Source: Limnoperna fortunei
Lineage: Eukaryota; Mollusca; Bivalvia; Mytilida; Modiolidae
Assembly (NCBI GenBank): GCA_944474755.1
Contig: OX104117.1
Coordinates: forward strand, 40,875,222-40,939,221
DNA: 64,000 nt
Direction: 5' to 3'
Under the pieces are notes generated by a model. It did no database searches. It was given only the letters and a program-made list of their open reading frames with translations, and was not told the origin of the DNA. Position 1 is the stretch's first letter, and the number at the start of each line of letters is the position of its first letter. Below are positions 25,364-36,890 of the stretch, one piece after another. The position numbers were made by a program, and so were the translations under genes.

Positions 25364-25610
25364 CAGAGGCGTAGCATCGCATTTGCATGATATTGGTCCG
25401 GCGGAAGCCGTACCTGACGTACCGGCTGCTACGCTTATGTATTTGAGAAGAGAGGAGAGTCAAAAGACACCAATAAAAATAGAAAAATTATGAACATTTT
25501 TTTTATTTCCGAAAATTATTGGTACGGCATGCCATATTTGCAAAAGTTTTTGGTACGGCTTCTGCCGTACCTGCCGTACCTGCCGTACCGGCTGCTACGC
25601 CGATGTATTT
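25364..25610. mobile_element. Short hAT-like non-autonomous element (tentative)
   Basis: Starts CAGAGGCGTAGCA and ends TGCTACGCCGATG, giving inverted termini with a GGCGTAGCA core, as in many animal hAT-type MITEs (established pattern). Inside, GCCGTACC-type motifs recur, and a 'gtaccggctgctacgc(c/t)(g/t)atgtatt' block occurs twice (25419 and 25586). The right end may therefore be duplicated. No exact 8-bp target duplication was found. Confidence 0.45.
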
Positions 25611-27143
25611 TAAATGGGACTTAACTTTCATACTCTCGTGGCTAATAATACACTGAAACTATGCATTTCTTTGAACGTTTCCATGAATATAGAAAAAATT
25701 TTGCTCGCTGCAGACGTTACGCACACATCCGATCACTCATTTAATCAATCTTTTGAACGTGCTAACACGGTTTTATTAAATATACCCGATTTTTTGCTAA
25801 AAATACCAGATTCGTGTGTCAATTTGTTGGGTAGAATGCAGTTTTCGTGCATATTTTTGCTATTTATTTACAACAGCGACATTAATTTAGGGCTTGGACA
25901 CTGTTAAAACGAAACGATTTAATTTTATGAGCAATTTTAATAAAATAATGCTTGCGTATCCTACGTAATAGCTTATGAGTAATATAATTATGCCAAGACA
26001 TACAATTTAAATCCAATTATATACACGTTTCTTAATACAGACACCCACACAAATATAGATATATTTAATACCGGTGTTCATTCTTGAATTAAATGTTTGT
26101 TGATGAAATAAAACCCACCCTCAACTGACTCATTTAATGAACTGTTAAACTACACATATTTTTATTCTCTATCTCCCACATGATCTTACAGTCACGTGAA
26201 TACACCCGAAATGATAATATGACAACTATAATTAGCGTCGGCGGGTATGTAGACTAGAGATGCTTTGATTACATGCAGTGAAGTAGAAACATCTGAAAAT
26301 ACAACATAATCCATGAATGAACGATTGCAATACCGACTCATTTTGTTATTAGACTCAAAATCTCGATGTTGTGACGCCAGTGATTGCTAGTCGATGGCAC
26401 CGAGACACAAATTCTTTGCAGATTGTTTCCCCAAAATATGTTTTGGTTATTGACTTGCTATGAGGCGAATAGTAAGTTTGTAATCACTATTGCCAAGCAC
26501 TCCGCACGTGAAGGTCTCTGGCAATAATGATGTGGCGTCACAATTTTGGTAATTTGTCGACATGAATATTTTTATCTCTTGACGTATTACATCAACCAAC
26601 AGATACTTGTGGTTCATTGTCCTCTGAACTATAAATTGACGGAAAACACAGTAATCCAGCGTAAAGATTAAACCTAAGTCCAATTACTATTGATAGTTTG
26701 TTTAAAATTGAAATGTGATTTCTTGTACATATATATGAAAATAACGATTTGTAATTTCGTGAACAGCAGGTGTGTTACACATAACCGGTTACTTTCAAAT
26801 ATAGATACTGAATTATGTATATATATTCGTTGCATTCGGTTTTGATGTTCTGTTTATTATTTGATGCATAAAAAGGTATATCTTTTCACAATTTGTTTTG
26901 AAAGATCTAAAATTTCATTGCATAAGTTGAAAACAGTTCGTTTAGTTTGAGAGAATATTCGTTGCATTATTGTACATTAACATTACTACAGAGACCCATA
27001 TAGCGTATGAAAAAGATGAACTATGGCCGATATGTTTATTTATAACAAAAATGCAGATACTTACTTAAGAAACAATTTCGATATATCGCTTTCCGTCGCA
27101 AACTCAACTGATCATCACAATTTTCTGTGAACCATATACGATT
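25611..27143. other. Intergenic, no confident gene
   Basis: ORFs of 78-97 codons (25614-25907 plus, 26447-26683 minus) lack recognisable motifs. The minus-strand one has several Cys and Tyr residues but no supporting exon or clear acceptor. The remainder is AT-rich. Confidence 0.4.
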
Positions 27144-27406
27144 CTAGGTGGCCGAGTGGTCAAGGTAGTTCGTCTACTATTGATCACGTGGTCTGTCAAC
27201 ACTGAGATTGCGGGTTCGATTCTCACTGCAGGCAGGGTGTACTCGACTCCATCTTAATTGACAAGGATTGCCAGTTTTCCTACCGCAGGTCGGGGGTTTT
27301 CTCCGTGTACTCCGGCTTCCTCCCCCAATAAAAACTGGACGCCATGATATAGCTGAAAAAAATTGCTGAAAGTGGCGTTAAACACCATCAAACAAACAAA
27401 CAAAAC
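27144..27406 (+). mobile_element. tRNA-SINE, full length, plus strand
   Basis: Best-preserved family A copy. Head CTAGGTGGCCGAGTGG (A-box-like), GATCACGTGGTCTGTCAACA, B box GGTTCGATTCTCAC, body 'ggcagggtgtactcgactcc' to 'gattgccagttttcctaccg', then tail 'ggcttcctcccccaataaaa'..'gctgaaagtggcgttaaac' and (CAAA)n. The head resembles a tRNA with a long variable arm, but its body extension and dispersion show it is a retroposon rather than a functional tRNA. Confidence 0.9.
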
Positions 27407-27559
27407 AGAGCCAATAAGGTTAATACTAAATATTCAGTTACACAACGACAGGGACAGTCTTACAGTTAGTATCGACTGTCCCTGACACAGACAATTAAAA
27501 ATGGCTGTCAGTTTACTTGCTATAATATCAGGTAATGTTCATGTTAGAAATCTAGAGGC

Positions 27560-29113
27560 TTCCAGGAGCCTGTACCGCTCACCTGAAATTGATAATTCTT
27601 CCTTTTGTATCTAGCTTTTCTTTCCTATAAGGAATTTTCGAACACTTCTTCAAAAAGCTTAAATTTTGATATTTTAAGGGGAATAACTCCTATAAAGAGT
27701 TGTCCAACACATATCCAACAGTGATCATTTTTGCAGATCTTGAAGAGCTGAATAATTTGAATAAAAAAGACTTTCTCTAGCTCTTACAATTTTCAAGATA
27801 TTGAGGAAAAATTACAATAATCAACACTTTTGACAAATTAGGGGAAATAACTCCTCTAAAGCATCATCACACATCTTCACCTCATTTGAGAATCTTGTAA
27901 AGTTTTTGATCCTGAGGAAGGAGGCACACTTCAGATTTCTTGTATCTGTTATACTTTTTGAACTATAAGCCAAAAACTATTTTGACCCGACCCCCACCCT
28001 CCTTTAACACCTGTACTATTTTAAGCCAATAGCCATATCGGTGGTCAGATGTCCTTATTTGCACACTTTTGGTAGAAGTCATCCTAAAGAGAGATGATGT
28101 GTGCAAATTTTCAAAGCAGTCCTTTCATTGGTTTAAGAGTAGATTTTTTTAAAAATCAATTTAAATTGATTAAAATTAAGTTCAAGGGGAATAACTCCTA
28201 ATCAGACAATCTTAACCTTGAAGTCATTTTTGTAGCTCCCATAGAGCTGAACAATTAAGCAATGCCAATTTTTTATCTAGCTCTAATAAGGAAATTTTTG
28301 ACATTTTTGAAAAAAAAAAAAAAAAAAATCAATTTTGACAATTAAGGGGAAATAATGGGTCACTTCCTACAACAATAAAAACTGTATGCCATGATATAGC
28401 TGAAAAATTGCTGAAGGTGGCGTTAAAACACCATCAAACAACAAACAAGCCAAAAACTCCTGTTCTATTTTTCGCCAAGGTGGCCATGGTTTGTGCAAAC
28501 TTGGTAGAGGACATTTGAGTGATGATGTGTACAAAGTTACAAAGCAGTCCTTTTAGTGGTTTCAGAGGAAAAGATTTAAAAAATCAATAAAAACTGATTT
28601 TAAAAAACAAGTCAAGGGGGGGGGGGGGGGGGGGGGTAACTTCTAAACGGCTCATCAGACAATCTTGACCGTGAAGTCATTTATGAAGCTCTCATAGAGC
28701 TGTACAACTTAGCCTGCTAACTTTTTCTCTAGTTATAATAATTTTCAAGATTTTGAGGACAAAATGGCAAAAATCATCAATTTTGACAATAAAGGGCAAT
28801 AACTCCTACAATGATTCTTCATACAACTTCCACTCAAAAGAGAGTTTTGTAGAGCTTTTGATCCTGAAGAAGGAATGTCTTTTCGATTTTCCTGTATCTG
28901 TTATACTTTTTGAACTGTAAGGCAAAAACTGTATTTTGACCCTCTTATTCTATTTTTAGCCAAGGAGGCCATGATTTGTGCAAACTTGGTAGAGGACATT
29001 TTACTGATGATATGTGCAAAGTTTCAAAGCAATCCCTTCAGTGGTTTTGGTGCAGAAGATTTTTAAATAAAGGTTAACGACGACGGATGCCAAGAGATGG
29101 TCAGGTGAGCTAA
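27560..29113 (+). mobile_element. Large repeat with two diverged internal units
   Basis: Opens with 'accgctcacctga' and closes with 'tcaggtgagcta', so the ends are inverted (GCTCACCTGA / TCAGGTGAGC). Inside, two diverged units of about 0.7 kb share ordered blocks: 'aaggggaataactcct', 'agagctgaa(c/t)aatt', 'tctctagctct', 'aattttcaagat', 'ttgacaa(t)ta(a)gggg', 'ttttgatcctgaggaagga', 'tatctgttatactttttgaact' and 'caaagcagtcctttcag'. A SINE tail interrupts it at 28357-28448 and a G22-like run at 28616. No long ORF. Similar text closes with 'gacgacggatgcca', typical of mollusc intergenic repeats. Confidence 0.7.
28357..28448 (+). mobile_element. tRNA-SINE tail inserted in the large repeat
   Basis: Contains 'acttcctacaacaataaaaa', 'atgatatagctgaaaaattg', 'ctgaaggtggcgttaaaaca' and a (CAAA)-type end. 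It separates two parts of the host repeat and is 5'-truncated. Confidence 0.8.
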
Positions 29114-29500
29114 AAATGTCAGCTGTCATTTTACAGGTTGTGAACATCAGTGAGGTATTGTCCATGTTAGATAAAATAGTAAGCTGTCACTTTATTGGTT
29201 GTGAACATTGGTTAAGTAATTTTCATTTTAATTAAATATGTTGACAGTCATTTTACTGGTCATGAACATAAGCTTGGTAGAAAGAAATGTGTGAATGAGT
29301 TTTCAGTTGTGAACATCTAGCTGTATATGTTCATTTTAGCACCAAAAGTGTTTGCTATTTTTTATTGGGTGTGACATCCAATAGCTAATGTTAATTTTAG
29401 AAAAAAAATATGGGCTGTCATTTTTACTGATTGTGAACCTTAAATATATGTTGGCAATAGACAAAAAGTGCAATTTTACTAGTTGTAAAACATATGTTAG
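29105..29500 (+). repeat. Diverged tandem repeat with GGTTGTGAACAT core
   Basis: Five to six units of roughly 70-80 bp, each with '(g)tcattttac(a/t)ggttgtgaacat' followed by 'gtt..attttag' (29118-29150, 29190, 29240-29270, 29310, 29380, 29425). Units differ by indels. It lies beyond the 3' end of CCDC40 and has no coding content. Confidence 0.55.
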
Positions 29501-30130
29501 GTACTGTTAGAGTTACACAAAAAATTTGTGGCATCTTTGTGTGGTTTAAATGAAAACATCATCATTTAAAAACTGTAATATAAAATGGGTAGTGTATTGT
29601 TCTTACATGTCAATGTACTGCAAACAGATGTAATTGTTATTGTTCTGTAATTGAAAATCTGTATTTCCTTTAAGACATATACAGACATAAATGAGGAACA
29701 TTCTAGATTTCATTAGCATTTATGAATTATAATTTATACAGTTATATATGTATAGGTACTGATACATGAAATAATCACCCCCTGAGCAATTTACAGCAAA
29801 TAAAACTGCTATGTAATTTAAAGTACTTCCTACTATTTATGTATTACGTCATTGTAGTAGACTAATGGAGATACACGGTTTACATAAGTATAAATGAGAA
29901 AGACGTGTACTAAAACCCATTTATCAAAATCCCAATTAACTATGCTGTTTATTTGTGACAAAAACTGACTAAATATTCATTTATATTATCACTAACTCCC
30001 TGTCTGAATTATATCTACCTGACAAAGTAGACAGCTTTTAGAATAAGACTTCATGACTCTCGATAAATCAAAAGTTACAACAGTCGTGTGGTCTTGAGGG
30101 AAAATAGACAAGAAGATGTACAAGATAAAT

Positions 30131-30136
30131 TTTAAT
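30131..30136 (-). terminator. Candidate variant poly(A) signal (ATTAAA) of CCDC40
   Basis: ATTAAA on the gene's strand about 260 nt after the CCDC40 stop. It is the nearest plausible hexamer; no canonical AATAAA was seen closer on this strand. Confidence 0.3.
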
Positions 30137-30397
30137 AGTGAAATAATAAATAATATATACAAATCTTATTACATTTCATGTAGACAAAGTCATACATCCA
30201 TACCGCATCATATCACAGTCAAAATGTGGCCACAGGCAGTGTGTACTTGTCCATAAAACTTTTCAAATTTTCTACATTTGTTGCAAACAATATTTTAGAA
30301 AGTGGAAAGAAAAATGGATTCCACAATTGTTTTTTATAAAAGATAATTCAACGTGAATTTTTACAACAATTTTAAATAAAGATAGATTCCGACCTCT

Positions 30398-33300
30398 TTA
30401 GTCGTCTGCTACATCAACCCTTGAACTTAGAGCCAATGTGATTTTACGTAGAGCTGGTTGTACATGTGGGAATTCTTGATTCAGTTTGTCTACAATAGCA
30501 CTAAGGGTCTGTAGTCTGTCTACTTGTTTCGTATTCTCTGTTTCTAGTGTCGAGTCAGATTTACATAACATGGTGTATTTGCCATCTTTAGCCTGTTGGT
30601 AATACTTCATTTTCTGTTGTTTGGCTAATAATTCAGTCATGTTCTGAAAGATAACAAAAATGCTGACATAACGAAAAAACCCACACAAGTAAAAACAGTA
30701 GCATTTAAGTAATGAAAGCATTATATAAAAACCCTCCACCTTTTTTATAATAGATTAGAATACATGTAGAAGCATATGATGTATAGAATAAGAATTTTTG
30801 TTTGTTAATTTTTAAAATAAGGTCTGGTAGAAATCATAGTATTATTATTGAAATAAAATGATAAATCTATAAAAACTCTTCCTGTAAACAACTTAGAAAT
30901 TTGCTAAGTTTTACACATTTTGTAAGAGACAACCAATTTTCCACTGATAAAGAGACATTACTAGCTACCTAGATGGCTCTTCCTCTAAAACTCCATGATG
31001 CCCAGAGGGGAATGAACAGAAAAATTGATAATTATTAGTAGAATATGATACTGCACAACCATCAGTTGCAGGGCTTGATATTAATTTTTAATTTTGTTTC
31101 AAAACATTTTCTATCCTATTTTTAACTGTGCAAAGAATAATAGGTTCTTGTATACGTTTGAGGGAAAGACCAGGGCAGGTGATCTTCCACTAGTGATAGA
31201 AAATTTGATGTCCTTTCATGAGTGAATTGCAACAGAATGAGCAAAAAAAAAAATTTATATCATGAGTGTTAGATCACACAAGGTTTTCTAAAATTGAATG
31301 AAAGTGCCTATTTCCTCCATTATGTTACCATAACAACGATTTTGTTTCAGATGTTTTGATATATATTTCCACTATTTACCTTTTGTTTCATTTCCAGTAA
31401 GTTTTCTACATCTGCATCTAATGTATCCGACTCTCCCTGTAACTGCTGTACACTGACTTGTCTCTGTTCTAACTGCTGACTTAGATCTGTCTGGTGGCTT
31501 CGTAATTCATTGATCTCACCATCACAAGAAGTAGCTTCCTGAATGTAACAAAGATATGATTTATAGTGTGAGCTTGTTTCAACATTTCATTGAAAAATGT
31601 TTAATAAAAATTACGTTCAAAAATTACAATTAATTTTGTAGTTTTGTGAAGTTTCTTTCTTTACATATTAATTTAAAAAATGTATAATGTTAAAAATAAT
31701 TATATTCAAAAAGGCATAATTATAAAAAATATTTATTTATTTATTATCTTACATAGTGTATCTATTTGCTTAAACTTTGCAGGATTCAAACATAAACAAT
31801 TGCACCAATTCACATGCCCATAGACCAACTGACTTCATAAGCCTAATATATTTAAAATCTGACATGTCAGGGCTATGTTCGCTTTAAATTCTATCTAAAT
31901 ATTACTCAAAAATATATAATGTTAAAAGTAATTATACAGTCGAACTTCGATGGCTCGAACTCAAAGGGGCAGACAAAAATTGTTCGAGAAATCGGGAGTT
32001 CGAGAAACCCGGGATTGTGATGTCTGGAAATGATTCATGTGCGAACCGGAATCGATATTGGTTTATATATGTCAGTTATTGAGTTAATTCCCTGTGTCAC
32101 ATTGGAATAATGAAATTGTGTTTCTTCATTGCATTTCATATATTAATCTTATTTTTAGTACATATTTTTTTTTTATTAAAATAAACATGTTTGCTGTTAT
32201 ATTTCTTGTTAATTTGTGCACAAGGATTGATAAGTATTATTGCATTACGTAATTGTGTCAATGACCTCGATTCGGATTTGATAGCAATTTATTGGCAGAT
32301 ATTTTAATTAATTAAAATCTATTTCAACAAACTTGCCTACAAAGGCGTACATAAATACAAATTGATTACTTTTGGTTAATTATTAGGGATTATATCATTA
32401 AAGATCAAGCTTGGCATTTTACAGGTATGGCTTCGATCTTTACACCTTTTACGACCAATTACACATGTAGTCATGCAAGCTGTCAATAATTTTAGTTCGA
32501 GTTATTCATGGTTTTTTCAATAGATTTTAAGTATTGGGACTGCTGATTTTATTGGAGTTTTCGGGAAATCGGTGTTCGAGAAATCAAGGCAATTTTAACA
32601 TTGAATAAATAGGGGGAAAGTTCCGTACTTTGATAGGTGTTTGAGAAATCCCGGGTGTTCGAGCGATCAGAGTTCGACTGTATTCAAAAAGGCATAATTA
32701 TAAAAAATATTTATTTATTTATTATCTTACATAGTGTATCTATTTGCTTAAACTTTGCAGGATTCAAACATAAACAATTGCACCCATTCACATGCCCATA
32801 GACCAACTGACTTCATAAGCCTAATATATTTTAAATCTGACATGTCAGGGCTATGTTTCTCTTTAAATGCTATCTAAACATTACCAAATACTTCAGTCAA
32901 GTAGAAAACACACAATGACAACTTTTACCTGTATTGTAACTTTGATTTTCTTTCTCAGTTCTCCCATCTGTCTTTCAAATGTTCCTTTAGTTAATACTTT
33001 TTTGTTGATTTTTTGTGAGGCATCTCCTCTTGTTACAATTGTATCTCTTCTGTAAAAGTCAAATAAAATAAATATTACTGTGACCTTAGACTCACTGATG
33101 ATACACTGCTCTATAACTTCAGACAACCTGTCTGAAAATAAATCCCACAATTTGGCATGATCATACAAAGCTATTAATAAAATTTTAGTATTGTATCATT
33201 TATCATTATTGCTGAGTTTCCAGTCTTAATACGCGATGAAAGATAACTGACAGAACAAATATTAAATGCATGACATCTACATAATAATAGCAGTGATGAA

Positions 33301-36300
33301 TTATATTCATTCATTTATATTGTTAAAAATATACTGAAATTGTTGGTGGAAATGTTTTTGGTCAAAATACTACACAAAAGAGCACACAATACATGAACTG
33401 ATATACCGTATTATTGACCATTAAAGCAGGGGAAACAACTGGTACATTTTGTTGATTGAGTGTTTCTACATATTATTTTATTCAGAGGTGGTTATTATCA
33501 GAATGCATTTTTTTACTGTTTTACTATGTTAAATAAATAATACAACAAGAGATTATGGATAGCCTGTCAGCATAAAACTATACCAGCAAGGAGAATATAA
33601 AAACCAGCATCACTGTCCTGCAGCTCAAAAAGGGTCTGGTAGATACACTTTTTCAAATTTTTTCCAGTATTTAAGCCTACTTGAAAAATGTAGTAACAAA
33701 CTAAGACCTCAATCTATGCATCTTGATGAACATGAACAGTGATTAAACAATAATTAGATTAGACATATATCTTTGTTTGCCATTTGTTGACACAACTAAC
33801 ATTAGCTTAAAGAAACAAAATTTCTCACTAATGAGACAGCGTGGTACCTATTTTTAGCCGGTTGAGATATCCTTATCTCAACCCATGGGTGAGATAAGAA
33901 TTTCACGCTCCTTTTCCCGTAAAAATGTATTGTGACGTCAACTGTCGATTCAGCAATACAAATTATAAAATATTTGCTTTAGTTGTGTTGGTTTACTATG
34001 CCTTTTTAAATATTAACATGAAAACAACATATCTTAGCTTCCATGACCCAATTTATGCCACAATATGATAGCGGTAAACATCAAAACAAACACGGTGACG
34101 CAACATGTGTACACTGGAGATTACGTTCAGGGTAGATAACTCTATTTGTTGACATCTTTCAATAGAACAGAACCGGATTTTTTTTAACGAATTAGTGAGA
34201 AATAGAATCAAACACCGGTGGTTGGGCAAGACAAGGAAAATCTCAGACACCCGCGTGAAAGATTTCTTTGGGTCTCCAGAAATCTTTTCACTTGGGTGTA
34301 TGAGATTTTCCTGTCTTGCACACCCATCGGTGTTAGATCCTATATGTCTCTTTTAGATAATGATATTCAAACATAACAATACCTTGACACAGCTTTCTCC
34401 ATCTCTTGAATCATTTTTTCTTGCTGTTTCATCAGCTGTGCATATCGCACCTGCATACGATGAATTTCTGCTTTCATTGCTTTAATTTCACCTTGGCCAA
34501 CTTCTGAGTCAACAGCAGCTCTTGTTTCTCTTGCCAATTGTGTCTTTTTCTCCCATAACATGATTTGTCGTCTGCAAAAGTTCAAAGGCACATTCAGTAG
34601 GACTGGGATTTCAATTATAGAAATGTTGGCTTTAACTAAAAGAACTGACAATAACATTATTTGTTAAATACAATCATAAGGTCATTAAAAGACAAGTAAA
34701 AAAATATTAACTGAGGGTAAGCGCAAGACATTGATTTATCTTTTTGTCATTGAATGTAGGGGAAACAACTCATACAAAAAATTATGTAGTTAGAAACAAA
34801 TTTGTAGACTTGCTTAAATTAACTGAATATTTCACAAAAAAGCTAACTTATGTCCAAATGTTGAATACTGCAGCATTGTAATTAGCACATAGTATACCAG
34901 TATTTTAATTTTCTGGAAATGAAACAAAAGGTACTACTTTATATTTATACATACATCTATTTAATAGATTACATGTAAAAAACTATCCTGGAAATCGGTA
35001 ATATACATATAGCCATACCAAAAACAGAAGCTCAAATGAGACAATGCTTCCCTGGACTTCCCTATGAAAGTTAAAGACTTGGACAGCATTCATTTAAAAT
35101 AAACTTATCAGATAATGTATACTAACTCAGATTCTACCAAACTATTCAACAGTCTTTCTTTTTCCTCTTTAACACCATCAAGTGCTGTTTGCAGTTCTAT
35201 TGAGTCAAGTTCTGCCTCCTGAAAAAATTTCAATCATTTATGCATTGTTACATGTGTACAAATAAACGCCTGGTCACCAGACAGTACTGATCTGGTTTTA
35301 CTGGGAACAAATTATTGTCTTGACATGTGTAGAAGTAAATTTTATATTCTACGTATATAAAATTAATACATTTTACAGTTTCCTACTTTTATTAGGTTCC
35401 TCCATCAAAAGGCAGCCAATCATTAACAGACACTGCAAATGATATTACCTATTTGTCTCAATAGCGGCCATCCCTTGTATGAAGCCTCATTTAAGTGCAT
35501 GCAAAATGGCGACCAAGTAAGAGAAAGAACACTGTAGGCTACATAAGGCATTTATTTAACTGAATTTATAAGTCAATATCATTAATGAATTTATTAAATT
35601 TTTTTCAACATTGAACTAGCATACTGAAATAAAATCCATATACATTTATATTTTTTGAAATTTCTAGACCCTTTCCATAATAGGCAAACATGAGTTTGTT
35701 ATTAATTTAAAATCTAATTTATTAAAAATAACCAATCTATAAGTCATGAAATGAGCTTAAGAAAACCTCCTCGACTTAACAGATTTTGTCCTAGTTATTG
35801 AACCAACCTTGAGTGCAGCAATGAAGTCATTTTCCAATAGAATGTTATTCTGTTTCAGCTCATGATGACTTCCTGATTGTTTGTGTGTCAGCTGATTCAG
35901 CTTCAACATATCATTCTGCATGATCCTAATAGCTCGTTCAATGTCATATGTTTCCCTTCTTTCATGGTCGATTTCACCTGTATAAAAATAATATGTAGTG
36001 TCAATACGTTTCTTTTTTCACATAAAAAATTATCATGACAAAATAAAGTGATATTTTTCTGAGACAAATAAAATTGATCCCTTCAGAATAACTTTATTTG
36101 CCACCGAAAAAGTACATGAATTGACAACAGATCTGTAAATGAACTTTGACTGAGGGAGAGAAAATTAGTTCTTATTTTGATATTCGGCTGTGCTGAACTG
36201 CAGCATGGGCAGTGGATTTATTATTCATTTGAATTTTGATATTGGAGCTGTATTTAAAAAGCAGTGCCTTATAGCATTGGAAATAATTTATTTAAGATAA

Positions 36301-36852
36301 TTTTTTAAATGTATTAGCTGTAAATCTTTTAACTGATTGTGCAAAGCCCATATCTGGACTATTTTAGGGGTTTTGGTGCGTTTCCTTGGGTACCATTCGA
36401 GGGTTTCTAAATTTGGTAAAAAATTTAATCTGATATTCTGCTCGTTTTAAGGGGTCTCTCATTAATCAATGAAACTTGGTGCCTAAGTGAAAGACAAAAA
36501 TGATTTCTGTTTCCCATATGGGCAAATAATTAAGAGGCCGTTGTCAGATGAATATTCTGTATTGATGACTGCTTGTATTAGAACATCATTGAAACTAAAG
36601 CTAAGTTTGCACAAAAACATGTATGTAAATGACATGTTCACCCAAAAGTGACACTAGGCCAGTTAACCTCCATTGTTTGCATACAGATCTGGTCTAGAGG
36701 TTACACCTCTGTCTTTATAGGCTAGGTGCAGAAGCCCTGGATTTTATAACCTGACACGAGTTCAATCCCAAGGCAGAACATCTCAAAATCAAATCAGAGT
36801 GCACAGATGATTTTGAGAGTGGAAATTACAACATTGTTGAGTTCATTCATTA

Positions 36853-36890
<38 letters not shown>

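Noticed and set aside
26447..26683. 78-codon minus-strand ORF
   Set aside because: No recognisable domain, no clear upstream exon and no codon evidence; chance ORFs of this size are common here.
27144..27240. tRNA-gene-like sequence with A and B boxes
   Set aside because: It is the head of a dispersed SINE. The clover-leaf is not convincing, and the same body and tail follow it in other copies.
28616..28637. Poly-G run as a possible G-quadruplex or regulatory site
   Set aside because: Homopolymer inside a decayed repeat; length may also be unreliable in assembly, and no functional context is visible.
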